DNA of 64,000 nt. Source: Clostridiaceae bacterium (GTDB taxonomy: Bacteria > Bacillota > Clostridia > Lachnospirales > Lachnospiraceae). Made by a program: the position numbers and the translations under genes. Each line of letters starts with the position of its first letter. Position 1 is the stretch's first letter. The notes under the pieces were generated by a model. It was not told the DNA's origin and made no database searches. It saw only the letters and a program-made list of their open reading frames with translations. The stretch spans positions 1 to 64,000 of the forward strand of contig CAJTGE010000009.1 in NCBI GenBank assembly GCA_910575795.1. Reading direction: 5' to 3'. Of this stretch, positions 26,530 through 36,500 are shown piece after piece.

Positions 26530-26600
26530 AAATAAAAGCGCAGCTTATATGCAACTGGAATTACGCCGAAAAGCTACACGTTGTAAATACATTATAGTGA
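26530..26600 (-). promoter_or_regulatory. Leader motif of the small gene, matching the MATE leader
   Basis: Read on the minus strand, this segment gives CGTGTAGCTTTTCGGCGTAA followed by TTCCAG, a pyrimidine run and then the RBS GGAGGG. The MATE leader gives CGTGTAGCCTTCGGCGTAAA then TCCAG, a T-run and GGAG. The upstream parts (ACTATAATGTATTT versus ACTGTAATAGGTATT) also align. The coding sequences that follow are unrelated, so the similarity belongs to the leaders. Confidence 0.55.
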
Positions 26601-26890
26601 AAAACAGATTTCTTTTCAAAGGACTTTTTTACCAAAAAGGCAAAAAAAGAGAGGTCTGTTCGTTATTATTTTTTTAAGGAATATGGTACGGTATGTGCTT
26701 TTTTATGGTTTTATATATGCTGAATATTGTAGAAAATGTGTAAGTGTGTGGTTTGAACTGGATCGGGTACTGTATTCCACGCCGGTTTCGGAAGGATTCC
26801 TTTCCCGCTGTCTGGATGTGCAGGAGACAGTTTGGCGGCAATCGGAAAATCAGAAAGCCACTTGCCGCTGAAAGATCGGGAAGGGACGCA

Positions 26891-27192
26891 ATGACAAATA
26901 AAGATTACCCTGCTCCTGAAATGTTCGGCGGGTACGAAATACGCTTCTATGATTGATGACATGGTGGAGATTGAGGTGGAGGCTGCCCATCATTATTATG
27001 AAGTCTTAAAGCAGCTTGGGGCTCCTTCACCCAAAATTGACGAAAAACTGGAACAATATCATGGCAACGGGGATGATAGGCGCTTTTTTTGAAATGGTCC
27101 TCCATAGGATGCCTTTTGACGACGCAAAGGTGTTTTTGCAGCAGTTAAATGATTTTTATGCCGCAGGGCAGATGAAAATCATGGGACAGTGA
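26891..27192 (+). pseudogene. Degraded small gene in at least three frames
   Basis: From ATG 26891 the frame reads MTNKDYPAPEMFGGYEIRFY and stops. The next frame continues naturally (SMIDDMVEIEVEAAHHYYEV, LKQLGAPSPKIDEKLEQYHG) and a third one finishes (EMVLHRMPFDDAKVFLQQLN up to TGA 27190-27192). Together these look like one protein of about 95 residues broken by small indels. The family is not recognised. A short upstream stretch near 26745-26800 (FELDRVLYSTPVSEGFL) resembles the C-terminal part of the MATE protein and may be a leftover of a second pump gene. Confidence 0.5.
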
Positions 27193-27292
27193 TCTGATCC
27201 AACAGCTAATATATAGAAAGTTTGCATTGCGGGCTTTCTATTATATTTTTCTTATTGGTTAGTTAAAATTAACTAATATTTTATAGGGGTAA

Positions 27293-27448
27293 GGAACTGT
27301 CAAGAAATAACTTTTCATATTGCTTGTCTTTTTCTCCGATAGTACCACTCAAAAATCAGTTACATAGCCCACTATGCGCCTGATTTTTGAGTGGCACTCT
27401 CGAAGAAAAATCCTGCGCACTATTGAAAAGTTATTTCTTAACAGTTCC
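27293..27448. mobile_element. 156-bp palindromic miniature element, copy 1 of 2
   Basis: Ends GGAACTGTCAAGAAATAACT and AAGTTATTTCTTAACAGTTC-C are inverted repeats of about 25 bp. Internal arms around ACTCAAAAATCAG are also complementary. TAA flanks both ends, a likely 3-bp target duplication. The same 156-bp unit lies in the other orientation at 42703-42858. No coding capacity. Confidence 0.88.
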
Positions 27449-27928
27449 TAACGAAGAATGACTGCAGCGTTTCCCTCATCATACCCAAAGGGCATGTGCC
27501 GGGTTTTTGTTCGCCCTGGGAGTGTGTATCAGGTGGCTTATGAAGCTGAGGAGGAAATTCAGGCAAGGAGGTTTGCCTGAATATAATCGGGACAGTATAC
27601 TATATACCTTGAAATCGAAGTTATACTATCGTTTTAGTTATTCCAAATTTGAAATCTCCCCTTGGGGGCAAAATCAAAAAGTATGCCCAAATCAAAATGT
27701 ATAAGGAAAAATCGAATTGTATCAAAGACAGCGTTTACATAGATGACGGGATTATTGATTCTTTTGCCACCTATGGATGCTTATAATAATGCCATTGGTT
27801 CAGAGGTTGCCTGAACTGTTCTGTATAAAGATAATTAAGCAAAGAAAATTTCCAGCAATTATTTACATTTTTCGTGTTTGATTGTAAAATGAACGGGTGA
27901 ATTGCAGAGAGTTTAAGGAGATGTGGAC
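27449..27928. other. Intergenic stretch with no supportable gene
   Basis: About 480 bp between the miniature element and the M15 peptidase gene. Short open stretches exist but none has an RBS plus coherent protein-like sequence. The AT-rich middle (27600-27780) may be eroded coding DNA. Only the RBS TAAGGAG (27914-27920) at its end can be assigned. Confidence 0.4.
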
Positions 27929-29191
27929 ATGAGAGTTCTGTGGGGAAACGGGCCGGGCGGCCCGGGGCGCAGAGACAGGAAATGGGCCTTCGCGGCCGGG
28001 GCGCTGGCGGTTATAGCCGCGTTTTTCATCCAGTATGCGTGGGAGCATGACATGAGCGCCCTGCGGCAGGGCGAAGGAAACCGAGAAGAGGAAACCATTG
28101 TCTCAAGAGCCGCGGCGCCCTCCGAATTGTCCGGGGACTCAGAGGCAGAAAAGGGACAGGACAGAGAGCGCGCCGGAGAGGGCGGCGTGGAAGAGCAGCC
28201 AGAAGATAAGACGGCGGCCGCTGAAAGCGGAGAGAACCATGAGAGCGGGCCGGATAGCGGCGCGGCTTCAGAGGGCGCGGGAGAAGTGGAGGAGAAAACA
28301 GGAGAAGAAGCCGGTTCCGCAAGCGGCCGCAAAGAGCGGCGGGATGGATCCGGGGATGGCACAGAGGGAAGCCGGGACGATTCCGGGAGCGGTTCGCCAG
28401 AAAGCCGGGACGGCTCCGGAAACGGCCCGGAAGAACGGCAGGAGCCGGGCAGCAAATCCGTGGATGAGACAAAGCCGGCCGCCCCTGAGACTGAGGAGGC
28501 AAAGCCCGGGTCAGCTCCGGCGCAGTATGCGGTCAGTGATTACGGCCCGGGCGATCTGGTGGGGGAGGATGCGGTCTACGCTCTGGGGAGCAGTTCATTT
28601 TTCCAGGAAACAGAGATAAGCGACAGCCTGTTCCAGAGAATATACGGAAAATCATATAAGGAAAACAGTATCATTCCAAGAGAGGATCTGCGCTATATCC
28701 GCGTGCTCTACTATGATTTCAGCGGAAACTGCCGGTATGGGGAGCTGGTCAGCAATAAGGCCATCAGCCGGGATCTGGTGGAGATTTTCCAGGAGCTTTA
28801 CAATCAGAAATACCGCATTGAGAAGATCCGGCTGGTGGACGATTACGACGCGGATGACGACAGGTCCAGCTCGGAGAATAATACATCATGCTTCAATTAC
28901 CGGACCGTGGCCGGAAAAAGCGCGCTGTCCCTGCACGCAAGGGGGCTCGCCATTGACATCAATCCAAGGTATAATCCGAATGTATTTTATGATGAGGCGG
29001 GAAATGTGACCGGCTGCCTTCCGGCCAACGGGATGGATTATGCGGATCGCTCGCAGGATTTTCCGCATAAGATTGATGAGAATGATCTGTGTGTGCGCCT
29101 GTTTAAGGAGCACGGCTTTATCTGGGGAGGCGACTGGAGGCGGGAGCCGGATTATATGCACTTTTCGAGAAGCACTGTGCCGGAGAGCTGA
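27929..29191 (+). CDS. M15-family (VanY/LAS-type) peptidase with membrane anchor and long acidic linker
   Basis: A 420-residue protein with one N-terminal membrane helix (WAFAAGALAVIAAFFIQYAW). It has a disordered linker of about 150 residues rich in Glu, Gly and Ser (repeats such as SRDDSGSG, SRDGSGN), and a C-terminal zinc peptidase domain. The zinc ligands of the M15 fold are visible in SLHARGLAIDI (H336, D343) and DYMHFS (H411), with WGGDWRREP before the last. Such enzymes cut D-Ala or peptide cross-links in the cell wall, and the linker would let the domain reach peptidoglycan from the membrane. ATG 27929 is 8 bp from TAAGGAG; a GTG at 27923 is an alternative. Confidence 0.8.
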   Translation: MRVLWGNGPGGPGRRDRKWAFAAGALAVIAAFFIQYAWEHDMSALRQGEGNREEETIVSRAAAPSELSGDSEAEKGQDRERAGEGGVEEQPEDKTAAAESGENHESGPDSGAASEGAGEVEEKTGEEAGSASGRKERRDGSGDGTEGSRDDSGSGSPESRDGSGNGPEERQEPGSKSVDETKPAAPETEEAKPGSAPAQYAVSDYGPGDLVGEDAVYALGSSSFFQETEISDSLFQRIYGKSYKENSIIPREDLRYIRVLYYDFSGNCRYGELVSNKAISRDLVEIFQELYNQKYRIEKIRLVDDYDADDDRSSSENNTSCFNYRTVAGKSALSLHARGLAIDINPRYNPNVFYDEAGNVTGCLPANGMDYADRSQDFPHKIDENDLCVRLFKEHGFIWGGDWRREPDYMHFSRSTVPES

Positions 29192-29545
29192 GTTATGAAT
29201 CTATATGCGCCGCTGTTTACACGCCAGCCGTTGTGATGCGTATCGGTGTGTATAAGCGGCCATTTTTCATTTATATGAAAATTGGACAGTGGGAGTAAAT
29301 AAACGGATGATAAAGCAAGGGATGATACGAACTCCTATCACAACTGGGATAATTTGCACGCTGCGTGGAGGATATGCCGGACCTTGGCCGCACATACAAA
29401 ATACAGGACCATGGGAAAAAGCAGAGAAGGAGAGCTTTCAGTATACAAAACAAGCCGTGTTGCAGCGCGTCCTGAGAAACATTCCCGGCCGCGGGTTTCC
29501 GCTCTCTCTTTTTCGCTGCCTGATCATAGTGAATGGGGGCAAATA
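29192..29545. other. Intergenic stretch with a terminator and a degenerate open region
   Basis: Contains a terminator-like hairpin (GCCGCT...AGCGGC, 29209-29268, followed by CATTTTTC) after the peptidase gene. From 29283 to 29545 there are overlapping open stretches rich in Arg and Pro that do not look like a folded protein; I see no supported gene. Confidence 0.4.
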
Positions 29546-29908
29546 ATGGAAAGAGCTCTTTTAGAAGAGTCCGGAGATCTGCGGTTTATGCAGATGGAGC
29601 GGATTGGGGAGCTGGACTGCTGTATCTTTGAAGCCGGGGATGCCTGGGATGCGCAGAAACAGGAATTCGCATACTACCCCTCATTTCCGGCCCAAAGCAT
29701 TTCGATCGAACCTGACAGACAGAGAGTGGTGACAAGAGGATGCTCAGGCGTATCTTACGAATATGTGATCGTATACGAAGTGGTGAATGGGGAGTATATG
29801 CAGGCCAAAGAACTGGTGTTAAAGCGTAAATATCATCCGGAGTCCGGCGGATGGCAGTCTGTATTGTCTTACTTTGAAATGGGTGAGCTGATACAGACGC
29901 ACCTGTAA
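29546..29908 (+). CDS. Small protein of unknown function
   Basis: The 120-residue product starts at ATG 29546 behind TGGGGGC. It has a strand-rich sequence (DCCIFEAGDAWDAQKQEFAY, QSISIEPDRQRVVTRGCSGV, YEYVIVYEVVNGEYMQAKEL) with no signal peptide or membrane segment. It could be a complete small beta-sheet protein or the C-terminal remnant of a larger one, since the region before it looks eroded. No family recognised. Confidence 0.4.
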   Translation: MERALLEESGDLRFMQMERIGELDCCIFEAGDAWDAQKQEFAYYPSFPAQSISIEPDRQRVVTRGCSGVSYEYVIVYEVVNGEYMQAKELVLKRKYHPESGGWQSVLSYFEMGELIQTHL

Positions 29909-30031
29909 AACGATGACAGTGAAAGAGAACAGCTATATCCCGATATGGATTATTGGATGAAAGGCTGATACTCCCGGAGCATGCGGGACAGCGGAACTAT
30001 GTTTCAGGCGCGCTCCGGGCTCATGTCCATA

Positions 30032-30496
30032 TCAGAGCTTTAGAATCATCCCCGTATACCGCGGCTTTATCTCCGTAAATTTAAGCTTCCGGTACAGGGG
30101 AAGCCCGTCCTGAGTCGCGTCCAGCGAAATATAGGACAGAGAAAGCCGCCTTCCATCCTCAATCGCCATAGTCAATAACTGTTTTGCTATCCCCATCCTG
30201 CGGTATTCCGGTCGGGTATACACATTCAGCATAACGCCGAATTTCCCTGTCAAAACCGCCGGATTCGCCGGCATTTCCGTAATATGAAGAAAAGCGGACG
30301 CCGCAATTTTCCTCTCATCCTTCGCCGCATAAGCAATCAAATCCCGATTCAGATGCCCCGCGAAATACCCGGGAAGCTGCGCGCGGATCGCATCCGCCTG
30401 CTCAGCAGCCAGGGTCTGGTAATCTTCTGTCAGATAAGCGATCCTCATATCAATCAGGGCCGGGATATCGGTTTCCAACGCTTTTGTATAGTTCAT
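30032..30496 (-). CDS. GNAT-family N-acetyltransferase
   Basis: The 154-residue product has the GNAT fold in order: N-terminal MNYTKALETDIPALIDMRIA, a strand with KIAASAFLHI, then FGVMLNVYTRPEYRRMGIAK, where the R-R-M-G-I-A loop is the acetyl-CoA pyrophosphate-binding motif (Q/RxxGxG/A). It closes with ISLDATQDGLPLYRKLKFTE and a final strand. It would transfer an acetyl group from acetyl-CoA to a small molecule or protein; substrate unknown. Stands alone with a hairpin upstream. Codon use is like the core genome. Confidence 0.85.
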   Translation of the reverse strand: MNYTKALETDIPALIDMRIAYLTEDYQTLAAEQADAIRAQLPGYFAGHLNRDLIAYAAKDERKIAASAFLHITEMPANPAVLTGKFGVMLNVYTRPEYRRMGIAKQLLTMAIEDGRRLSLSYISLDATQDGLPLYRKLKFTEIKPRYTGMILKL

Positions 30497-30530
30497 GGCA
30501 ATTCCTCTCCTTCTAAATGCACAGCTTTCG

Positions 30531-30559
30531 CAACCGTTCAGCTACCCCCTGAACGGTTG
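30531..30559. repeat. REP-like hairpin of the CNGTTCAG family
   Basis: CAACCGTTCAG (30531-30541) pairs perfectly with CTGAACGGTTG (30549-30559), followed by CCGGCTTTTTC. Similar palindromes lie at 43658-43688, 46647-46676, 59969-60066 and 63554-63582. It lies just upstream of the GNAT gene start and may also act as a terminator for plus-strand transcripts. Confidence 0.6.
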
Positions 30560-30836
30560 CCGGCTTTTTCATACATATATTATACACAGCCTTTTACTAT
30601 TTTACAATAAGGGCAAAAATCGTATCCCGGATATTACAATCCGCAGGCCGATATCACACTGATAGCTTACCGGGATCTTTTCGGGCTGTACAGACCGCTG
30701 TATACGCAGGGCTGTACTGGTGCCGCTGCGCTTTTCTCCGAGCGGGAGCGGGGGTTCTGTTGGATATCGAAGCTGACACTGGCGGGCTTTTCACGACTTT
30801 CCAAAACTTTTCACAACTCCCCAGGCAAATAAGTGA

Positions 30837-30865
30837 TTGAATTCCCCCTCAGATAATGGTAAAAT
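30837..30865 (+). promoter_or_regulatory. Promoter of the 113-residue protein gene
   Basis: TTGAAT (30837-30842), 17-bp spacer, TAAAAT (30860-30865), 28 bp before the start codon, with AAGGAGA between. The 275 bp before it (30606-30836) contain no supportable gene. Confidence 0.6.
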
Positions 30866-30892
30866 ATACCCATAGCAAAGGAGACGAAAAAC

Positions 30893-31234
30893 ATGAGCGA
30901 TTATTCTTACAGCAAAGAGTTCCATCAGGACAACGTGACATTTTGTGAATTCGATCTGGAAACCATCCGAAAGATGTTCACCAGAATATTTCAATCATAC
31001 AACCCCAAAGTAAAAGACGAAGCCTTCGATTCCTTCTGCGAAGATTTCTATGCTCTCGCAAAGGAGATGCCTGTATCGAACGAGCGCATGTGGCGCATGA
31101 TCATAACCGACATGCTGTTCAATTACGACGACAGGGGCTGCCTTGAATCGGGAGCGGCCGATAACGGGATTAAGAGAAAGCAGTTCGCGATTATTGCAAA
31201 AGTGATTTTGGGCATACTGCGTGCTAAGAATTAG
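30893..31234 (+). CDS. Small protein of unknown function upstream of the Jet operon
   Basis: The 113-residue soluble, mostly helical protein (FDLETIRKMFTRIFQSYNPK, FDSFCEDFYALAKEM, RMWRMIITDMLFNYDD) has its own promoter and RBS AAAGGAGA. It ends 158 bp before jetA, with two hairpins between, so it is probably a separate transcript. I recognise no domain. Its place where a fourth Wadjet component might be expected is notable, but it is far too small to be JetD and has no Toprim motif. Confidence 0.5.
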   Translation: MSDYSYSKEFHQDNVTFCEFDLETIRKMFTRIFQSYNPKVKDEAFDSFCEDFYALAKEMPVSNERMWRMIITDMLFNYDDRGCLESGAADNGIKRKQFAIIAKVILGILRAKN

Positions 31235-31239
31235 GCCGC

Positions 31240-31326
31240 GCAGGCGGCGCGAAGAGAGCGCCGCCTGCGGATCAGGCTCAACGACAAAAAGGTTAAAAGA
31301 GCGCCGGAAGTATCCGGGGCTTTTTT
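31240..31326 (+). terminator. Two tandem hairpins, the second followed by a T-run
   Basis: GCAGGCGGCGC (31240-31250) and GCGCCGCCTGC (31258-31268) form a perfect 11-bp stem. A second hairpin, GCGCCGGA/TCCGGGGC (31301-31320), is followed by TTTTTT (31321-31326). They end the upstream transcript before jetA. Confidence 0.65.
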
Positions 31327-31392
31327 ATGCACAGGCCCGCATAAGGAAGCCTGCCGCCAGTACGGCGCGGGTAAACCCTCATAGGATAACAT

Positions 31393-32817
31393 ATGACAAG
31401 ACTATTTGACACCATACCGCCCGGTTTTTTTAATTGCTTATCAAGCGCCGGCAATCAGGGAATCTACTCGGACTGCCTCCAGGTGATTTATGAGCAGTAT
31501 GACCGTGAGATCTCCTACCGCATCGCCAGGGGGCGGATCCGCGACGCGCTTGCGGCTTATCTTCTGGAAAACCATGTGGATTTTATCGATCCCGAAGAGG
31601 AGACGGAGGCCAGGAAGAACCACAATGAGATGGCGAACAGCATCATACGGCGTTTTTGCTCCGCGGAGATCGGGTGGCTGGAGGAGGAAAACGACGACGC
31701 GACGTATGAGAAGCATATCATTATGACCGAACAGGGGATCCTGCTGGCGGAATTTTTGCAGCAGATCCGCAGGCCGGACAGGGAAGAATTTTCCAGCTAT
31801 ATTTACAATATCTACAATATTCTCCGGAATGAGGAGCAGTGGCGGCGGGATCCGTATGTGGACGGGCTTAAGAATATTTACCGCAATGCCAAGCTTTTGT
31901 CCAAGGCGCTCAAGCGGCTGGCCACATTTATCAGGAAGATCATTGAGCGCATGGTAAAGGAGGAGAGCCTGGAGAGCCTGACCGAGAATATTATCGAATA
32001 CTGCGACGGCAATTTTATCCGTGAGTACGCGAGGCTCACGAAGCAGCAGAATATCCATATTTACCGTTCCTTTATCCGCTCAGAGCTCGATCGCGTGCAG
32101 AATGACCGGGCGCTTTTTGAGCGCCTGAGAGCCGGCTGCGCCGCGGAGGAAGGGCTTAAGCCGGAGGCGGCAAAAGAGTACGCGGAGGATATGCTCCGGC
32201 AGACGAAGCGGTTCCTCTCCGAGGATTATGACCGGATCATGCGGGACATCAAGCACCGGATCAATGTGTACCTGCAGATTGCCGTGGGGCGCGCTCGCTT
32301 CCTCAGAAGCCGCGGGGGAGATATGAGGGGCAATGTGGAGCAGGCGGTTAAGGCGCTCACAGAGGAGATGCGGGAGCTTGGCTTTAAGGAGGAAGCGCCG
32401 CCGGAAGTGAACCGCCTGTTTTTGCTGGAACGGCATGAATTTATCGACGAAGGCTCGCTGCGTTTCCCCAGAAAGGCGAGGAGCGTCCGCCGGGAGACCG
32501 CCTCGGGCCTTGAGGTGATGAGCGAAGACGATATGGAGCAGGCCAGAAAAGCGCATGAGAGAGAGGCATATAATCCGTATTCCCGGGAGAAGATGGGAGC
32601 CTACTTAAATCGCCTGATGGGAGAGAAAGCGGGCATCGAAAGCGACGCCCTGCCGCTTGAAAGCAAACGCGATCTGCTCTGCAGCCTGTCGGCCGTGGCG
32701 TATGGCAGGGAGAACGGCTTTTCCATCCGCTTATTGGACGGCTACGTGGAGACGAACGGGATGCTGCTGCGCCGGTTTGAGATCGTCAGGGAGGACGGGG
32801 CAGGGGATGAAAAATAA
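31393..32817 (+). CDS. jetA: JetA-like kleisin subunit (DUF5716) of a Wadjet/MukBEF-type condensin
   Basis: The 474-residue protein starts MTRLFDTIPPGFFNCLSSAG, a characteristic opening of JetA-family (DUF5716) proteins. It has winged-helix-like ends joined by a long helical middle (NIYRNAKLLSKALKRLATFI, AKEYAEDMLRQTKRFLSEDY). JetA is the MukF/MksF-like kleisin that bridges the two SMC heads. Together with the two genes that follow (55-bp gap, then an overlap) it should form a JetABC loop-extruding complex. In full Wadjet systems this complex recognises small circular DNA and hands it to the JetD nuclease. No JetD gene lies on either side here. Start ATG 31393 has only a weak AGGAT upstream. 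Confidence 0.85.
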   Translation: MTRLFDTIPPGFFNCLSSAGNQGIYSDCLQVIYEQYDREISYRIARGRIRDALAAYLLENHVDFIDPEEETEARKNHNEMANSIIRRFCSAEIGWLEEENDDATYEKHIIMTEQGILLAEFLQQIRRPDREEFSSYIYNIYNILRNEEQWRRDPYVDGLKNIYRNAKLLSKALKRLATFIRKIIERMVKEESLESLTENIIEYCDGNFIREYARLTKQQNIHIYRSFIRSELDRVQNDRALFERLRAGCAAEEGLKPEAAKEYAEDMLRQTKRFLSEDYDRIMRDIKHRINVYLQIAVGRARFLRSRGGDMRGNVEQAVKALTEEMRELGFKEEAPPEVNRLFLLERHEFIDEGSLRFPRKARSVRRETASGLEVMSEDDMEQARKAHEREAYNPYSREKMGAYLNRLMGEKAGIESDALPLESKRDLLCSLSAVAYGRENGFSIRLLDGYVETNGMLLRRFEIVREDGAGDEK

Positions 32818-32871
32818 CAATTCAGATGATGTGAATTGCTGCGGTGAAGGAGATATCACGGAGGATCATGG

Positions 32872-33522
32872 ATGAGTATAGAGGAATTCTGGGAGGAATA
32901 CACCTCGTCGGAGCGGGCCCTGTTTCAGAAGTCATGCAGGCGTCTGCTGAAGCAGACGTTTATTGTGCGCGCAAAGGATGAGGACAGCAAAAAAGCGTAT
33001 TATTTTATTTCCAAAAAGCCGGAGCCGTTTTCCACGTATTTCAGTTATATCGGGTTTGACATTGAGATCGACCGGGAAAATGGGGTCGTGATGCTTCGCA
33101 GCCGCGGGGAGACGGCAGAAGGCGGCAGGGCGCAGGTAAACCGGCTCATGCTTAAAAAGGCGGAGAGCGTTGTGCTGTGCTGCCTCTGGATCCTGTATAC
33201 AGACCGGATCAGCACGGTCAGCCTTACCCAGCCGGCGGTCATTTCCATCACCGATCTGCGCTTTGAGCTGGAGAAATACGGGATCCGGGATCAGATAGAT
33301 AAGAGCGCCATGGCGAATATCCTGGCCCTGTTTTCGCGGTTTAACCTGATTGACGTGCACGGAAAGGTCGGGGATGCGGACTGCATGATCCGCCTGTACC
33401 CCTCGCTCCAGTTTGCGTTAAGCGAGGAAGAATTCCGGCGTTTTGCCGGCGCGGCGGCGCGGCGGATGATGGAGCTTTCGCCGGAGGAGGAAGATGGGGA
33501 GGACGACGATGCAGACGAATAG
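32872..33522 (+). CDS. jetB: JetB-like subunit (DUF4194)
   Basis: The 216-residue protein fits DUF4194, the MukE/MksE-like dimeric subunit of Jet condensins. Typical stretches are FWEEYTSSERALFQKSCRRL near the N-terminus, a FYI/YFIS strand (KKAYYFISKKPEPFSTYFSY), and the two winged-helix segments around ALFSRFNLIDVHGK. It would bind the JetA kleisin and help clamp DNA. The C-terminus is an acidic run of Glu and Asp overlapping the jetC start by 14 bp, a sign of coupled translation. Confidence 0.85.
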   Translation: MSIEEFWEEYTSSERALFQKSCRRLLKQTFIVRAKDEDSKKAYYFISKKPEPFSTYFSYIGFDIEIDRENGVVMLRSRGETAEGGRAQVNRLMLKKAESVVLCCLWILYTDRISTVSLTQPAVISITDLRFELEKYGIRDQIDKSAMANILALFSRFNLIDVHGKVGDADCMIRLYPSLQFALSEEEFRRFAGAAARRMMELSPEEEDGEDDDADE

Positions 33523-36500
33523 AAAGACAGCCACAAAGCTTTTGCTGGTCCAGTGGTCCAGATTCCAGAATGTGTGTATCCGCCTGGAAGGATCGACGCT
33601 GTTTACAGGGGTAAACGGGAGCGGAAAATCGACGATCCTTGACGCCATGACCTATCTTCTGACCGGGAACACGCAGTTTAACAAGGCCGCCAGGGACCGC
33701 GACCGGACCGTGGCCGCGTATGTGCGGGGCGATACGAAAAGCAACGGCCCGGAGCGGTATTTAAGGACCGGCGAGATCGTCAGCTACATTGCCATGGAAT
33801 TCTGGTCGCCGGTGGACAGCGCCAGCATGGTGGCCGGCGTGTGCATTGAGTCAGCGGATGATTTATCCTACAAGAGCAGTTGGTTTGTCTGCCGGGGCGC
33901 GGCCATGGAGCAGCTAAATTTTACGGCCGTTGAGGGAAAAACCATCCGCTTCACGCCGAAACAGGAGCTTGCGGTAAACGGACAGAAGCTTAAATCCGCT
34001 GATTTCTGGGGGCGCGAGCGGGGCGTGGAGCAGGTTCTGCGGGCTTTGGGCCTTCGGTGCGACGCGGCCAAATACCGCTTACGGCTCTTAAAAATGATGG
34101 CATTTAACCCGGAAAATAATATTGACCAGTTTATTAAAGAGTGCGTGCTGGATCCCGGAAAGGTGGATTCCCTGGGGGAGCTTCGGGAGCAGAAGCGCCA
34201 GTTTGAGCATATTAAGGACATGTATGAGAGCCTGCGGGCCGGCCGGGAGCAGCTTGAGGAGGTGGAGCAGAGGGCGGCTGAGTATGAAAAAAAGCTGAAA
34301 AGCCTTCAGATCCGTGAATTCATGCTCTGCTACCAGAGGCTGCGCGACAAGGAAGAAGAGCAGCAGAGAAAAACGCAGCAAAAGGAAGCTCTGCTTCACA
34401 GACAGAGCGCTCTTGAGGAGCGCAGAAAAGAGCTGGACGGACAGTACGAGGCGGCCGGGGAGCGCTGCCGCATCGCGGAGCAGAACGATATGGCGCGGGG
34501 CATGCAGGACAGCATCCGGGCCCTTGAGGGCCGGATCCGGGCGGCGGACGAGGAAATTCACAGATATGAAGAGAAGAGAGAGGATTTAAGGAGGCTGCAG
34601 GCGCAGCTTTCTGAGCTTCTTGAGGGGGGAGGGGAGCTTTTCGGGCTTACGGATGATGAGACGCAGCTCCTGCGCCGTCTGGCGGAAATGGGCGCGGCGG
34701 CGGACAAAAAAACAGAAGCGTTTCTGCATGCCGCGGAGGTTTTCAGGCAGCAGGGCCGGATCATGGAGAAGGAGGAGGTCCACTGTGAGGATCGCATGGA
34801 ACAGCTTGACAGGGAAATGGACAGGCTGGAGACAAAGATCCGGCTTTTAAAGGCGAACCGGATGGTATTCCCCGCGGGTGTGGAGCAGGCGAGGAGGATT
34901 CTGGAAGAGGAATTTACGCGGCAGGGCCTTAAGACAGACGTGCGGATCTTTGCGGAGCTGGTGGAGGAGGTAACGCGGGCAGAGTGGAGAACCGCGGTCG
35001 AGACGTTTCTCGGGCGGAAGCGTTTTTACCTCATCGTGGACGGGGCGGTCTGCCATAAGGCCATGGAGATTTTGCAAAAAAAGGCGGTTCACGGCGTAAA
35101 TGTCGTTCTGACAGACAAACTGCCCGATACGCCCGTCACGCCCGGCTCCGCGGCGGAAATCCTCAAGATCCCCAACGTCTATGCCAGAAGATACGCCAAT
35201 TATCTGCTGAACGCGATCCATCTGTGCGAATCAGAGGAAGAGCTCCACGAATACCCAAAGGGCGGGCTGATGAAGAACGGAATGCTGGCCAAGGGCTATG
35301 CGGTATCCTGCATGGACATGAGCCGAACGGACGCCTGCCTGGGGGGCGATTCGATCCGGCTGCAGCTTAAAAAGGCGGAGGAAGAAAAGGAGAGAACGCA
35401 GGAGGCGCATTCTGAAAGCCGGAGAGAGGCGGATGAGATCAGGCGAAAAAGGGCGCGGATCGGTTCTGTGAACTGGGACGCGGGGCATTATGATTTCCAG
35501 GCGGCAGCCCGCCTTAAGGAGAGCGCGCAGAGAAAAGATAAGCTTGCAGCGGATCTGGAGAGAATCCGCAGCAACCCCGATTTCCTCGCCATCCTGCAGG
35601 AGCAGCAGGACGCCAGGCAGGAGTACGACGGGCTTAAGGCCGCGGTGGAGGCGGCCGCAAGGGAGATTGGCTCATGTGAAAATGAGAGGCAGAGGAAAGA
35701 GGAGGAGCTCGCGCAGATTTCCGCGGAGCTGTATATCCTGAATCAGGATTATTCCGAAGCCTGCATCCGGCACATGGAATTAAAACGTCCCATGCTGGAG
35801 GAATACGAATCGCTCGTAAAGAATTCCCGTCCGCCCGCGGCGCAGAAAGCCGTCCGCCGGCTTGAGGGAGAGTTAAAGGAATGCGTCCGCCGGCTTGAGG
35901 ACGCGCAGCTTAACTACTGTAAGCTGACAGGGACCGACATCAACCGGCGCGGGGCGGGCTACATCCCGTTTTACAGGGAGGAATACAGAAATATTGCCAA
36001 TATCCGCATTGAAGAGGTCCACAACCGGCTGAGGGAGCAGGGAGAAAAGCTTGAGAACGCATTTATGAATGATTTTGTGGCGGAAATCAATGAGACGGTG
36101 CGGGAGGCCAGGGCAGAGATCGAGATCATTAACCGTGAGCTGAAGAAGATCCCCTTCGGCAGCGACACGTACCGTTTTGTGATGAGAAAGAAGCCGGATC
36201 GGGATGTCTTTTTCCGCATCTGTGAAAGGCTTGAGGAATACATGGACACGCCGGAGGCTTACATGAACTTGGCGAGGGACGACGAGGAGATGGAGCGGGA
36301 TATCCGGGAATTTATGAGTGTGATCCTCGATGAGGAGGACGAGACGCAGTACACGGATTACCGCAATTATTTTGTATACGACATGGAGATATCCAGCTTG
36401 CAGGGAGGAAAGGAGATCACCGCCGACTTATCCAAAAAGCAGGGCTCAGCCAGCAACGGCGAAAAACAGACGCCGTACTTTATCATTCTGGCTGCAAGCC

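Noticed and set aside
29289..29546. 85-residue open frame before the small unknown gene
   Set aside because: Arg/Pro-rich, no family pattern, overlaps another open frame; looks like eroded or non-coding DNA.
30893..31234. JetD or another Wadjet nuclease subunit
   Set aside because: Only 113 residues, helical, and without Toprim motifs; separated from jetA by terminators.
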